From Psychrobacter okhotskensis (GTDB taxonomy: Bacteria > Pseudomonadota > Gammaproteobacteria > Pseudomonadales > Moraxellaceae), in assembly GCF_013248965.1 (NCBI RefSeq), contig NZ_JABRVQ010000013.1:1-64000 (forward strand): a stretch of 64,000 bases of DNA, read 5' to 3'. Positions 11,700 through 22,488 of this stretch are shown here, in pieces. Numbering within the stretch: position 1 is the stretch's first letter; every line of letters starts with the position of its first letter. The notes beneath the pieces are model-generated. The model did no database searches, was not told the DNA's origin, and was given only the letters and a program-made list of their open reading frames with translations. Position numbers and translations under genes: made by a program.

Positions 11700-11784
11700 A
11701 AAAATCTGCATAACCATGCTTTATATTACCAATGAATGCTTTACATTATTGGTGATAGTCACTGTTCTATGAATGTCTGTCTTA

Positions 11785-12513
11785 TCAATTGCTAGCAACG
11801 CTGTCTTTAAAGCTGTCCAAGATCGGCTCAAGTAGTGCAAATTTGCGCTTGTAGCTGACTTGATTGACGATAAGGCGTGATGACACGTCGCAAATATGAT
11901 CGCGCGCTTCCAGACCATTCGCGCGCAAGGTATTACCCGTATCGACCACATCGACGATTAAATCACCCAAACCGACTAAGGGTGCAAGCTCCATCGAACC
12001 ATACAGTTTAATGACGTCGACTTGCTGACCTTGACTGGCAAAGTAAGCACGGGCGACATTGACATACTTGGTGGCGATACGTAGGCGGCGATTGGGTAGT
12101 GGCGCATCTTTTACGCCAGCGGTCATCAGCTTACATTGGGCAATTTTCAAATCAAGCAACTCATAAACATGGTTGGCACCATGCTCAAGCAATACATCTT
12201 TGCCTGCTACCCCAAAGTCAGCAGCGCCGTGTTCAACGTAGGTTGGTACATCACTGGCGCGTAAAATCAAGACACGTACGTTCGGGTTTGAGGTCGGGAA
12301 AATAAGTTTGCGTGAGGCTTCCGGGTCTTCTAATAGCTCAACACCAGCAGCGCGTAGCAATGGCATGGTCTCTTCTAAAATACGACCCTTTGATAAGGCC
12401 AGTGTTAAGCCAAAGAACTCATCATTTACTTCGTTTAATAAACCATCATTTGGTAGGCTATTGCTTGCTTCAGTCATAATGACATCGTGTCCATGTGCAG
12501 TGAGTATCCCCAC
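11785..12513 (-). CDS. hisG: ATP phosphoribosyltransferase, short form
   Basis: This is HisG, the first and feedback-regulated step of histidine synthesis (ATP plus PRPP). Motifs seen are [35 protein letters not shown], and [15 protein letters not shown] near the C-terminus. At 230-242 residues it is the short catalytic form, lacking the C-terminal ACT-like regulatory domain. Such enzymes need HisZ, which is not in the window. The longest frame starts at a GTG at 12513. An ATG at 12477 (MTEASNS) is an equally plausible start; neither has a strong ribosome binding site. It lies 82 bp after murA. Confidence 0.95.
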   Translation of the reverse strand: MGILTAHGHDVIMTEASNSLPNDGLLNEVNDEFFGLTLALSKGRILEETMPLLRAAGVELLEDPEASRKLIFPTSNPNVRVLILRASDVPTYVEHGAADFGVAGKDVLLEHGANHVYELLDLKIAQCKLMTAGVKDAPLPNRRLRIATKYVNVARAYFASQGQQVDVIKLYGSMELAPLVGLGDLIVDVVDTGNTLRANGLEARDHICDVSSRLIVNQVSYKRKFALLEPILDSFKDSVASN

Positions 12514-12595
12514 TAAAGAGGATTTTTTAATTTATAACACCAAACGTTCAACTTTATAAAGCCAATCAAGCTTAATCGCTGGTTTAGTTGTTAGT

Positions 12596-13876
<1,281 letters not shown>

Positions 13877-13981
13877 CTAGCGATGAGTATTAAAAATAGT
13901 GAAAATCAGACTTATCGAACCAATCATTGTAATAATCGTTAAAACAATCAGTTCTGTACAAGCCCAGCGTATATAAAAAAT

Positions 13982-14233
13982 TTAACCTTTTGACTGAACA
14001 TCCCATTCAGCAGGTGTCAGCGCTTGAATATTGAGCGCGTGAATATCACCACTGGCAATCTTGTCGTTGACTAACGCATAGATCGCTTGCTGGCGTTGCA
14101 CGGCGCGCTTGCCTTCGAAACTAGCATCAACCACGCGTACATCAAACTTATTACCTTGATTGGCAGCTTGAATAAAAGCGTCTGGGAAATGAGTCTGTAA
14201 AAATGCAATCAGGTCGTCAGCGTTCATGCTCAT
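13982..14233 (-). CDS. ibaG: BolA family protein, IbaG-like
   Basis: The 83-residue protein has the BolA fold: a FDVRVVDASFEGKRAVQRQQAIYALV segment with the characteristic F-G/R-Q-R-Q-V-like helix near residues 29-54. BolA/IbaG proteins partner monothiol glutaredoxins in iron-sulfur trafficking. Position next to murA is the typical ibaG (yrbA) place in gammaproteobacteria. No cysteine is present. The second methionine (MNADD) is an alternative start. Confidence 0.88.
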   Translation of the reverse strand: MSMNADDLIAFLQTHFPDAFIQAANQGNKFDVRVVDASFEGKRAVQRQQAIYALVNDKIASGDIHALNIQALTPAEWDVQSKG

Positions 14234-14419
14234 AGAATATTCTGCCTTAAGTGTTAAATAGGGTATAGAGGTAAAGTGACGACATTATAACAAGAGTTTA
14301 AGCATCTTACAGTACTGTCTTATGCAACTGCGCCTAAGCCATAAAACCAGCAATGACGACACGGTTATGAACATCCTAGACGCTAGACATTCAAGCAGTA
14401 CTGAGATTAACAAACACGA

Positions 14420-15427
14420 CTACTTGAGCTCTTTATCCAAGTAAGTCAAAACCTGCGCGCGCACATCGTTTAGCCAGCGTAGTGGTGGCGCCATAGCTCC
14501 GATACTGGTCGCATGACTGGCCCCTTCAATTTCACCATTTTCTACCGTGACACCCGCTTTTTTTAACGCTTTGGTCATTTTAATCGTATTGGTAGCGTAC
14601 ACGATTTTATCGTTTTCGGCGGTTAGTAATAGATAAGGGGGCTGCTCGCCTTTGATATGACGATCGGGCATAACCTCGTCTGGTGTGGCATCAGCAGCAA
14701 AAGCTGTTGCGCTATCAAACTTACGAAAGTCGTAGCTATAAGGGCCTGCAATGCCAATAACTGCCTTGATGTCTTTTGGCTTAATACCATAAGGTGCTAA
14801 AAAATCTTCATTAGCAACGGCAGCAACCACATTGAACGCACCAGCAGAATGCCCAACCACTGCCAAGCGTTTTGGATCAGCATGCAAGCTGGTCGCATTG
14901 TCGAAAATCCAAGCAATCGCTTGCGCTGCATCTTCGACGTAATCGGGATATACATGCTCAGGTGCTTTACGATAATTAATTACGGCGGTGACATAACCTG
15001 CCTGCGCCAAACTTTGACCGACAAAGGCGTACTGTTCCTTATTACCACTCTCCCACGAGCCGCCATGGACGAAAACCACCATCGGATAACTGTCATTAAT
15101 AACAGCATCTTTAGTAGCACTCTCGGCTTTCATAGCTTGGGCTAAAGGCTTGGGATAATAAATATCCAAATCTTGTAATGGCTCATCACCGTATAGAATA
15201 TTTTTACTAACACCAACACCACCACTTGACGTAATGCCATTGACCACAGCGAGCGGTGACAAAGCTTGTGCGTTTTGAACGGCAAGTGCGATACCACCTA
15301 CTGCCAATGCGGCTGCGCCCGTCAATTTTAAAATACCTAGTTTGCTAGCGGTATTACTAACAAGGCTTTCATTGTTTATTTTATGATTAATTGTATTGTG
15401 CTGCGCGCGCTTGTTTGCATCTTTCAT
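14420..15427 (-). CDS. Alpha/beta hydrolase, esterase of the BD-FAE/HSL-like group
   Basis: This 335-residue hydrolase has the HGGSWESG oxyanion motif (HGG-W), the nucleophile elbow GHSAGAFN, and a C-terminal GASHATS histidine region. It resembles carboxylesterases that act on small acyl esters. The N-terminus has a hydrophobic stretch at about residues 32-52 (LGILKLTGAAALAVGGIALA), a likely signal or membrane anchor, so it probably acts in the envelope. No operon partner: the BON lipoprotein gene upstream is 218 bp away on the same strand. The exact substrate is unknown. Confidence 0.82.
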   Translation of the reverse strand: MKDANKRAQHNTINHKINNESLVSNTASKLGILKLTGAAALAVGGIALAVQNAQALSPLAVVNGITSSGGVGVSKNILYGDEPLQDLDIYYPKPLAQAMKAESATKDAVINDSYPMVVFVHGGSWESGNKEQYAFVGQSLAQAGYVTAVINYRKAPEHVYPDYVEDAAQAIAWIFDNATSLHADPKRLAVVGHSAGAFNVVAAVANEDFLAPYGIKPKDIKAVIGIAGPYSYDFRKFDSATAFAADATPDEVMPDRHIKGEQPPYLLLTAENDKIVYATNTIKMTKALKKAGVTVENGEIEGASHATSIGAMAPPLRWLNDVRAQVLTYLDKELK

Positions 15428-15645
15428 TGTCAGTATCCCTATTATATTTATATATTGGTCAAACCTAATAGCATTGCGACAGCCGTCTTATAGAATGAAC
15501 ATTAGGGTCTGTCTTGTCTATTCTTCACCTGTTATATCTTACTGGCTGATCGATGCATTATCGTGCTTTTACTGTTGCCGCTGTTTAGGCTTATTGTGAT
15601 TGTTCGGCAGTAAGCCTATTAGGCCGTGTTGATCTCAATAAAGGC

Positions 15646-16494
15646 TTACTGATTCTGATAAAGGTCAATATAAGGACTAGATGACGGCTGAGTAACTGAC
15701 TCGCCTTCCTCTGTTATAACGATAGGCGTCGCAGTACTAGCAGCATCAGCCGTTGCGACATTATTTACATTAGGGTTGACGTTAGACGCTACATTAGGGT
15801 CGATAACGGGCGCTGTGGCAGGGTTGGCCAAATTATCTTCATACATAATATCGTCTTCAGCCAACTTAACTCCTCTATCATCGACGACGGTGGTCAGTAA
15901 TACCAGCTCTGTGATTCCGACTGTGTCGTTAGCGATATCAATCAGGTGGCTTTGCTGGGTAGGCGTCATGCGTCCCATGATATAAACCACCCCATCATCG
16001 GTCACCGCTTTGATCTGTGAGGCTTTGACGCCATCACTTGCCGCGACTTTTGCCAGCAGCTTGGAGGTGATATAGCCATCATGAACCGTTGAGCTATAAC
16101 CCTTCGAGGCACTAACGCTCAGCTCGTTATAGACACTGCGTACATCGGGCATAGAGCTCACGACTTTTTCGACTTCTGCTTTAATCGCTTCGGTAGGCAC
16201 TTCGCCAGTCAGCAACACTTCACTGTTAAAACTATCAATGCCCATGCGGCTGGTTTGCTGTAGGTCTTCTTTGAGACCATAAACATTGATTTTGACCGTA
16301 TGCTCAATACTACGATCGAGCAGACGCTGTGGAATCGTACGCTCAGTCATTGGCACGCCATAGGTGCCCTCGGTACTATTGGTCAGATAATTGGTGGTAC
16401 AACCTGTACTGATGAGACCAGTCATTAGCATAACGCCTATCGCAGTGCGACGTGATAAGCCAAAAATAGCAGTGCGCAAATGCATCCGTGTCAT
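15646..16494 (-). CDS. dolP: BON-domain outer membrane lipoprotein, DolP-like
   Basis: The 282-residue protein has a lipoprotein signal with lipobox LISTGC (Cys at about residue 32) and two BON domains at roughly residues 63-130 and 140-210. E. coli DolP (YraP) is a two-BON lipoprotein that supports outer-membrane integrity. This copy has an extra 70-residue C-terminal tail rich in Asn, Val and Thr, absent from E. coli DolP. The neighbouring yraN and rsmI genes match the yra neighbourhood, which supports the call. GAGG precedes the ATG. Confidence 0.83.
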   Translation of the reverse strand: MTRMHLRTAIFGLSRRTAIGVMLMTGLISTGCTTNYLTNSTEGTYGVPMTERTIPQRLLDRSIEHTVKINVYGLKEDLQQTSRMGIDSFNSEVLLTGEVPTEAIKAEVEKVVSSMPDVRSVYNELSVSASKGYSSTVHDGYITSKLLAKVAASDGVKASQIKAVTDDGVVYIMGRMTPTQQSHLIDIANDTVGITELVLLTTVVDDRGVKLAEDDIMYEDNLANPATAPVIDPNVASNVNPNVNNVATADAASTATPIVITEEGESVTQPSSSPYIDLYQNQ

Positions 16495-16563
16495 TATTTA
16501 CCTCTTAGAGCATGATGTGACGATTGTTTGGGTTCAATTGGTTTAGCAGTTTTAACTGAGTAA

Positions 16564-16612
16564 CTATCAAATATCGAATATCGAATATCGAATATCGAAT
16601 ATCAAATATCAA
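16564..16612. repeat. 7-bp tandem repeat (atatcga)n
   Basis: About seven heptamer units run from 16564 to 16612. Four are exact atatcga copies (16571-16598), flanked by atatcaa variants. It lies in the 284-bp gap between yraN and the BON lipoprotein gene, upstream of the lipoprotein start. Copy number could vary by slippage and change promoter spacing. Confidence 0.9.
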
Positions 16613-16778
16613 AGTAAGAATTATCGACTGAGTAATCGCTAACGTCATCGTTTCTACGACTAGCCATTTTCGTTCAATTACTTTACTTAATTTTTACGGT
16701 GGACGGTTAGGTTTTTGGTAACGATAACATGCCGTCGTATTTTCTTTGCCTGTTTGGTAACACAGTCAAAACGCAACA

Positions 16779-17303
16779 TTACCACGCGCTGGCTATAAAA
16801 GCGCTTTTTAGCCACTCCGGCTTATTCTCTGATTTATCATTGATATAATCGTTATTTCTATTTGTATGGTTAGCAACAATGCTGCGAGTATTGACCTTAT
16901 TCGTATCATAAGCAATGACATCAAAGCGGCACTCATAGTGACTATATTCAGGGTGCGCCTGTAAAAAATAACGAGCTGTTTTGATCACTTTACGCTGTTT
17001 GCTTGCCGTAACGCTAAGCGCGGCATCACCAAACCCTGAATGCTGGCGCTGGCGTACTTCAATAAATACCAGCGTCGACCATGCTGAACCCGTCTCCAAC
17101 ATTACCAAATCTAATTCACCAACTTTAGGCTGCTGCCAGTTTTGCGCAATCAGCTGCAATCCTTGCGCATGTAAAAACTCGCACGCTCGTTGTTCAAAGC
17201 GGCTGCCTTGGCGCTGTTTTGGTGAAGTAAGGGTCAAAGGTTTATGATCTGCCATAACGTCCATGGGTCTGCTCAACATTTCATAATTATCATAGCACAA
17301 CAT
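16779..17303 (-). CDS. yraN: YraN family (UPF0102) endonuclease-like protein
   Basis: The protein has the YraN core: GSRFEQRACEFLHAQGLQLIAQNW, then GELDLVML and VFIEVRQR, the restriction-endonuclease-like D-ExK pattern (Glu/Asp in GELDL and EVR). The role of the family is not settled. At 174 residues it is longer than the usual 120 or so; the excess is a hydrophilic C-terminal tail of about 40 residues. The start is unsure: in-frame ATGs at 17303, 17279, 17264 and 17255 (MADHKPL) are possible, and none has a clear ribosome binding site. It is divergent from rsmI. Confidence 0.82.
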   Translation of the reverse strand: MLCYDNYEMLSRPMDVMADHKPLTLTSPKQRQGSRFEQRACEFLHAQGLQLIAQNWQQPKVGELDLVMLETGSAWSTLVFIEVRQRQHSGFGDAALSVTASKQRKVIKTARYFLQAHPEYSHYECRFDVIAYDTNKVNTRSIVANHTNRNNDYINDKSENKPEWLKSAFIASAW

Positions 17304-17427
17304 GCTAAACTAACCACTTTTGCGTCCTTTTATCGCTATTAATTATTCACTACTTGAATGATTGATATATGATAAATGCCAGCGCCACCTTATTTTTTAA
17401 TTCCTGTTTTTAATACTTCGAGGTTTT

Positions 17428-18393
17428 ATGTCTACCCCTACTGCGATGCCAGCTTGTCTTTATATCGTTGCCACGCCGATTGGTAATCTCACCGATATGA
17501 CGCCGCATGCGGTCGATATCCTAAAGCAAGTCGCTATCATTGCCTGTGAAGACACCCGTACCTCAGGTAAACTGTTGTCGCATTTTGGCATCGACACTAA
17601 AGATAGCAAAGGCAGTAAAACGGACGATACCAAAGCGCCAGCCACTCATAATAGCGCTGATAATGCCGATGCCACCGAGACTGTAGGTAAGCAAAAAGGA
17701 CATAATAAGCTGTGGGCCTATCATGAGCACAATAGCGCCATTCAAACGCCTAAAATTATTGAGATGATCGGGCAAGGTTATTCGGTCGCCTTAATCAGTG
17801 ATGCCGGCACGCCGTTGGTCAGTGACCCTGGTTATCAATTGGTGCAAGCTGCCCATGCCGCTGGGGTTACTGTGTCACCTATCGTTGGCGCATCTGCCGC
17901 TATTGCTGCATTGTCTGTAGCGGGATTGCCGTCAGACCGTTTTAGCTTTATTGGTTTTTTACCAGCGAAAACTCATGGTCGCCAAAAACAACTGACTGCT
18001 CTAAACACGCGTACCGAAACATTGATATTTTATGAAGCACCGCATCGTATTATCGCCAGCTTAGAAGATATGGCGACGATATTTGGCGACGATCGTGACG
18101 TGACTTTTTGCCGTGAATTGACCAAGACTTTTGAGACTGTTCGTAAGAGTACGCTGGGCGACTTGGTTGAGTTTGTCAAAGCAGATGACAATCAGCAGCG
18201 CGGCGAAATAGTCGTGGTGGTCGCTGGCGTTGATGCGGCACAAGATACTGACGATATCAGCATTCATGATAAATTATTACAGCGTTTGTTAGAGGATTTA
18301 TCGGTCAAAAAAGCGGCTGCATTGGCGTCCGATATTACGGGCGTCAAAAAGAATGCCCTTTATCAGCGTTTGCTTGAACTACAAGCCGAATGA
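17428..18393 (+). CDS. rsmI: 16S rRNA (cytidine-1402-2'-O)-methyltransferase
   Basis: The 321-residue SAM-dependent enzyme methylates the ribose of C1402 in 16S rRNA. Motifs seen are LYIVATPIGNLTDMT, CEDTRTSG, LISDAGTPLVSDPGYQLV, LPSDRFSFIGFLPAK and GVKKNALYQ. It is about 35 residues longer than E. coli RsmI. The extra is an acidic/Ser-Thr-Asn-rich insertion at about residues 54-92, after HFGIDTK. That loop replaces a short turn, so the fold should tolerate it. GAGG precedes the ATG. It is divergent from yraN. Confidence 0.95.
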   Translation: MSTPTAMPACLYIVATPIGNLTDMTPHAVDILKQVAIIACEDTRTSGKLLSHFGIDTKDSKGSKTDDTKAPATHNSADNADATETVGKQKGHNKLWAYHEHNSAIQTPKIIEMIGQGYSVALISDAGTPLVSDPGYQLVQAAHAAGVTVSPIVGASAAIAALSVAGLPSDRFSFIGFLPAKTHGRQKQLTALNTRTETLIFYEAPHRIIASLEDMATIFGDDRDVTFCRELTKTFETVRKSTLGDLVEFVKADDNQQRGEIVVVVAGVDAAQDTDDISIHDKLLQRLLEDLSVKKAAALASDITGVKKNALYQRLLELQAE

Positions 18394-18445
18394 CTTTCGA
18401 ATATCAAAAATAGCCGTTTATAATTTAATTGAGGAGAAATGAACA

Positions 18446-19465
18446 ATGTACGATGTAATGGCGATAGGGAATGCCTTGGTTGACCACGAATACGTGTTGT
18501 CCGATGCAGCATTAGAAGAGACAGATTTAACCAAAGGTAATATGACCTTGGCAGGTATTGAAGAGCAGCAGCAACTGCTGGCCTACTTCCAACTTGCAGA
18601 AATTGCGCCATCAAAACAAGCCGGTGGTGGCTCAGCTGCCAATACCATGTATGCCTTTGCCAGCTTAGGCGGCAAGCCCTTTTATGCGTGCCGTGTGGGC
18701 GATGATGATCAAGGCGCCTTTTACCTCAGGGACTTGCACGAAGCAGGCGTCGCCACCTCAGACAAATCTATCCATGAAGGTGGTGTAACTGGATCTTGTG
18801 TGGTTGCAGTGACCGAAGATGGTGAACGTACCATGCAGACTTATCTAGGCACCTCAAGCGATATTGTCGCTGATAACGTCGATTTTGATGCGCTAACGCA
18901 AGCAGATTGGTTATACCTAGAAGGCTATTTGGCCATGTCCGAGAGCATCCAGCCAGCCATGACTCAGTTACGTCAGCAAGCTGGCATTCATAATGCAAAG
19001 ATTGCGGTGAGCTTCGCTGATCCAGCGGTGGTTAAATTTGCCAAAGACGGTTTGCTCAATATGCTGGGCAATAAAGTGGCGGTGATATTTTGTAATAGTG
19101 AAGAAGCCAAGCTCTTTACGGATAAAAAACAAGTCAAAGCAGCTGCACGTGCGCTACTTGAGCATTGTCAAATCGCGGTAGTAACTGATGGCGCAAAAGG
19201 TGCCGTTATCGCTCATAAACCTGATGCCGAGTCAGAGTTAATCGTCCATGATATTGCTACGCCAGTCGTTGCCAATGTCATCGATACCAATGGAGCTGGC
19301 GACAACTATGCCGGTGCGTTCTTATACGCGCTATCGCAGCACTACACCTTACCAGAATGTGGTCGTCTTGCCAGCGAAGTGTCCGCACAAGTGATTCAAC
19401 AATTTGGCCCGCGACTCATGCCGCAGGACTATAAAGAGATTGCCAAACGGGTACTGTCCGCTTAA
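18446..19465 (+). CDS. PfkB-family carbohydrate/nucleoside kinase, adenosine kinase-like
   Basis: This 339-residue ribokinase-superfamily enzyme has the N-terminal GNALVDHEY, the GGGSAANT substrate motif near residue 60 and the C-terminal signature DTNGAGDNYAGAFLYAL with the catalytic Asp. Such proteins phosphorylate adenosine or sugars with ATP. The order GNALVD and QAGGGSAANT matches proteins annotated adenosine kinase in Moraxellaceae, but substrate cannot be proven from sequence. A strong GAGGAG lies 9 bp before the ATG. It starts 52 bp after rsmI and may be co-transcribed. Confidence 0.85.
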   Translation: MYDVMAIGNALVDHEYVLSDAALEETDLTKGNMTLAGIEEQQQLLAYFQLAEIAPSKQAGGGSAANTMYAFASLGGKPFYACRVGDDDQGAFYLRDLHEAGVATSDKSIHEGGVTGSCVVAVTEDGERTMQTYLGTSSDIVADNVDFDALTQADWLYLEGYLAMSESIQPAMTQLRQQAGIHNAKIAVSFADPAVVKFAKDGLLNMLGNKVAVIFCNSEEAKLFTDKKQVKAAARALLEHCQIAVVTDGAKGAVIAHKPDAESELIVHDIATPVVANVIDTNGAGDNYAGAFLYALSQHYTLPECGRLASEVSAQVIQQFGPRLMPQDYKEIAKRVLSA

Positions 19466-19501
19466 TCTCTTTATATATTTTAAGACAAAAAAGCGCTAAT
19501 A

Positions 19502-19533
19502 AAAAAGCCCATATCGAATCGACATGGGCTTTA
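19502..19533. terminator. Bidirectional terminator
   Basis: The stem aaagcccat / atgggcttt with a 10-12 nt loop has A-rich and T-rich flanks. It lies between the converging kinase gene and metY. Confidence 0.8.
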
Positions 19534-19599
19534 TTTTGGGCAGATTATTTTTTTCAATGTTCAAGAGAACCTACTTTTAATACATCAAAAACTTGCACA

Positions 19600-20922
19600 T
19601 TAAGCCACGGCTAATGCCTGCTCTAAATCCGCTTTGATATCATCGATATGTTCAATACCAATCGATAATCGCACCATATCAGTACTCACGCCAGCATTGG
19701 CAAGTTCTTGCTCGTTTAGCTGACGATGGGTCGTGGTCGCTGGATGACACGCCAATGATTTGGCATCACCGATGTTGACCAAGCGCGTTATCAGCTGTAG
19801 CGCATCAATAAAGCGCGCCCCTGCTTCAAGGCCACCTTTTACCCCAAAGGTCAAAATAGCAGAGGGCGTGCCCTTCATGTATTTCTTAGCAAGCTCATGC
19901 TCAGGATGATCTGGCAGACCGGCGTATTTTACCCAAGCAACCTTGTCATGGTCACGTAGATATTCAGCAACGGCTTGCGCGTTCTGTACATGACGCTCCA
20001 TACGTAAGCTCAATGTCTCCATCCCTTGCAAGATACCAAACGCATTTAGCGGACTTAACGCTGCACCAGTATTACGTAATGGTGCCACGCGAGCACGAGC
20101 GATAAAGGCCGCAGCGCCGACGTCTTTGACGAAGTTCACACCGTGATAGCTGTCGTCTGGCGTGTTTAATAACGGGAAGCGCTCTGGGTAATCGCCCCAA
20201 GGGAACGTACCACTATCGACAATCGCCCCACCAATTGACGTGCCCGTGCCGCTCATATATTTGGTCAATGAATGAATGACAATATCTGCGCCAAACTCAA
20301 ACGGACGGCAAATCGCTGGCGTGGCAACGGTACTATCAATCACTACCGGTACGCCATATTCATGCGCGATGTCGCTGAGTGCTTGGATATCAATAATATT
20401 ACCCAGTGGATTACCGATACTTTCGGCAAAGACCATCTTGGTTTTATCATCGATTAAATCGCGAATCGCTTCAGGATTTTTGTGATCAAAGAAGCGGACT
20501 TCGATACCTTGACGCGGCAAAGCATGAGCAAATAGATTATAAGTACCACCATATAGCGTTGATACCGCCACGATATTATCACCCGCTTCACAAATGGTTT
20601 GAATGGCATAAGTAATGGCTGCCATACCAGATGCAACCGCAAGCGCGCCAATACCACCTTCTAGCGCTGCTACGCGTTCTTCTAATACCGCATTGGTTGG
20701 GTTCATGATACGGGTATAGATATTACCTGCGACTTTTAAATCAAACAAATCTGCGCCATGCTGGGTATTATCAAACGCATACGAGCTGGTGTGATAAATA
20801 GGCACAGCGACCGCTTTGGTCGTTGGCTCAACACTATAACCGGCATGAATCGCTAAGGTCTCTAGACGCTGCGTAGGTCTTGTGCCGTTATCTAAATTGC
20901 TCTCTGGTTGTCCATCACTCAT
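19600..20922 (-). CDS. metY: O-acetylhomoserine aminocarboxypropyltransferase (sulfhydrylase)
   Basis: The Cys/Met-metabolism PLP enzyme uses sulfide and O-acetylhomoserine to make homocysteine directly. Motifs are LETLAIHAGYSVEP at the N-terminus, YTRIMNPTNAVLEERVAALEGG, and the PLP lysine in SLTKYMSGTG. The long MetY-type form (about 440 residues) separates it from MetB/MetC. I start at 20922 (MSDGQPES) because AAGGAG lies 7 bp upstream; the frame extends 13 codons further to 20961 without support. It is monocistronic between two terminators. Confidence 0.93.
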   Translation of the reverse strand: MSDGQPESNLDNGTRPTQRLETLAIHAGYSVEPTTKAVAVPIYHTSSYAFDNTQHGADLFDLKVAGNIYTRIMNPTNAVLEERVAALEGGIGALAVASGMAAITYAIQTICEAGDNIVAVSTLYGGTYNLFAHALPRQGIEVRFFDHKNPEAIRDLIDDKTKMVFAESIGNPLGNIIDIQALSDIAHEYGVPVVIDSTVATPAICRPFEFGADIVIHSLTKYMSGTGTSIGGAIVDSGTFPWGDYPERFPLLNTPDDSYHGVNFVKDVGAAAFIARARVAPLRNTGAALSPLNAFGILQGMETLSLRMERHVQNAQAVAEYLRDHDKVAWVKYAGLPDHPEHELAKKYMKGTPSAILTFGVKGGLEAGARFIDALQLITRLVNIGDAKSLACHPATTTHRQLNEQELANAGVSTDMVRLSIGIEHIDDIKADLEQALAVA

Positions 20923-21029
20923 AACAAACTCCTTGGTAGTCACTAAAAAAGCATCAATCAAAATAAATCATTTAAAGGTATCGATTGACCAATAATCTCT
21001 AAAAAAGCCATCTTATAAATGATAGCCAT

Positions 21030-21061
21030 AAAAAAAAGCTGAGTTAATCATAACCCAGCTT
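21030..21061 (-). terminator. Terminator downstream of nfuA
   Basis: On the minus strand aagctgggtta pairs with taactcagctt (one mismatch), followed by a run of eight or more T. It is placed about 100 bp after the nfuA stop. Confidence 0.8.
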
Positions 21062-21157
21062 CTTTATGAAAAGAATAGCCAATATTAGGTTTGTTAATGA
21101 CAAGCTGTCATAAGCACCCCTATTTCACGCTATTTTTCTGATATCAACACTTACTGC

Positions 21158-21838
21158 TTACTTGTAATAAGCGTTTTCCGTACGGGTATGATCGGTCTCA
21201 TCGATGACTTGAGTCAGCTCTGGTATTTGCTGCTTAAGCTGCACTTCAACGCCTTGACGCAAGGTCATGTCGACTGCTGAACAACCTTGGCAACCACCAC
21301 CGAATTTCAATACGGCAGTGAGACCAACGCCTTCTTCATCAATCAGTTCAAGCAACTGTACGTCACCGCCATGCGCCGCTAAGCCTGGATTAATCTCAGA
21401 CTGCAATACATAGTTGATACGCTCTTCGACGCTGGCATCGGCACCGACTTTCGGTACTTTAGAGTTTGGCGCGCGGAAGGTCAGCTGACCACCGAAACGG
21501 TCTTTATTATAGTCAATTACTGCATCTTCGAGATAAGGGACTGATGACGCTTCGATAAAGGCAGAGAAATCATCGTAGGTAAAACGTAGATCAGCACTGT
21601 CTTCTTCGCCCGGTTGGTTATAAGCCATACAGCACTCGGCACGCGGCGTACCAGGATGCTCGACGAAGATACGCACACCGATGCCGTCGGTATCTTGCTT
21701 GGACAGTAAATCGGCCAAATAACCTTGGGCTGACTCGGTAATGGTAATATTACTTTTCGTTTCTGCTTGCTCAGTATCTAGCGCTGATTCATAGTCTGCA
21801 GATTGATCTGCTTGGCTGGTTTGATTGTGCTCACTCAT
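21158..21838 (-). CDS. nfuA: Fe-S biogenesis protein NfuA
   Basis: The 226-residue protein has an A-type-like N-terminal domain (residues about 30-125) and a C-terminal Nfu domain. The Nfu domain shows [14 protein letters not shown] and the CxxC motif [14 protein letters not shown] that holds a 4Fe-4S cluster at the dimer interface. NfuA carries clusters to apo-proteins under stress. It has a 30-residue acidic/Gln-rich N-terminal extension before the domain compared with E. coli (191 residues). It is monocistronic. A 650-bp gap lies upstream. Confidence 0.95.
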   Translation of the reverse strand: MSEHNQTSQADQSADYESALDTEQAETKSNITITESAQGYLADLLSKQDTDGIGVRIFVEHPGTPRAECCMAYNQPGEEDSADLRFTYDDFSAFIEASSVPYLEDAVIDYNKDRFGGQLTFRAPNSKVPKVGADASVEERINYVLQSEINPGLAAHGGDVQLLELIDEEGVGLTAVLKFGGGCQGCSAVDMTLRQGVEVQLKQQIPELTQVIDETDHTRTENAYYK

Positions 21839-22275
21839 AATTTTTCCTATGCGTTATGACACAAACGCGACTGCTGTCATAGCTGCTGTGTCGTGAATTT
21901 GGGCAATTTGGTTTAACAGTTATCAAGCATAACGGTTGATATTATAGTGCTCTAACGGCAATCTTGATAAAGGTTTGGTGATTTTATAATCACTATTATA
22001 GCGCATTCAGGCGATAATTCCGACTGCGCTACTGCGAATTAAAGCGTGACCGTTATAAATAGCCACTATTGGTTTTTTTAATGGTGACATATAAAAGATA
22101 AATAGGTGACATTAATATAGATAATAGCTACGGCTAATAATGCTACGCAAAATTATTTAATTACCCACACCGCGTCTGCTATTGTTTATATTAAGGCTGG
22201 CAAATGAATTATCAAGGATAAAAACATAGTAGCGATAGCATTGCTGCCGCATTAACGATACAGCAAATGACCTAA
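21839..22275. other. Intergenic region upstream of nfuA
   Basis: AT-rich region with no credible gene between nfuA and the small mobile repeat at 22276. It should hold the nfuA promoter on the minus strand. No motif was convincing. Confidence 0.5.
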
Positions 22276-22443
22276 GGCGTGTCTTCATTTCAAAAATGGC
22301 GATAAAAATGAGATAAATTGCCGTCAAACAAGAAAAATAGCGTAGATAATATCGGGATATTAACAAGCTATTTGACGATGTTTGGCAAGATTTAGCCATT
22401 TTTAGCCCATTTAGATGACTATCGAGTGAATTGAAGACGCGCC
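22276..22443 (+). mobile_element. Short non-autonomous repeat, family A copy 1 (MITE-like, 168 bp)
   Basis: The element begins ggcgtgtcttcattt and ends with the imperfect inverse (aattgaagacgcgcc), giving terminal inverted repeats of about 15 bp. It is flanked on both sides by ctaa (22272-22275 and 22444-22447), a likely 4-bp target duplication that fits the YTAR type known for IS5-like elements. It is about three-quarters identical by eye to 28881-29047. On its minus strand both copies keep the reading MAKSC..SNS.LISRYYLRYF, possibly the tail of a parent transposase (inference). It ends 45 bp before the next gene. Confidence 0.8.
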
Positions 22444-22488
22444 CTAATCATCTACCTAATAATAAGACAATCTAGACGAGACCGTTTT

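Noticed and set aside
15607..15650. Inverted repeat cagtaagcc / ggcttactg after the BON lipoprotein gene
   Set aside because: The loop is 24 nt and there is no T-run, so a terminator call is not supported.
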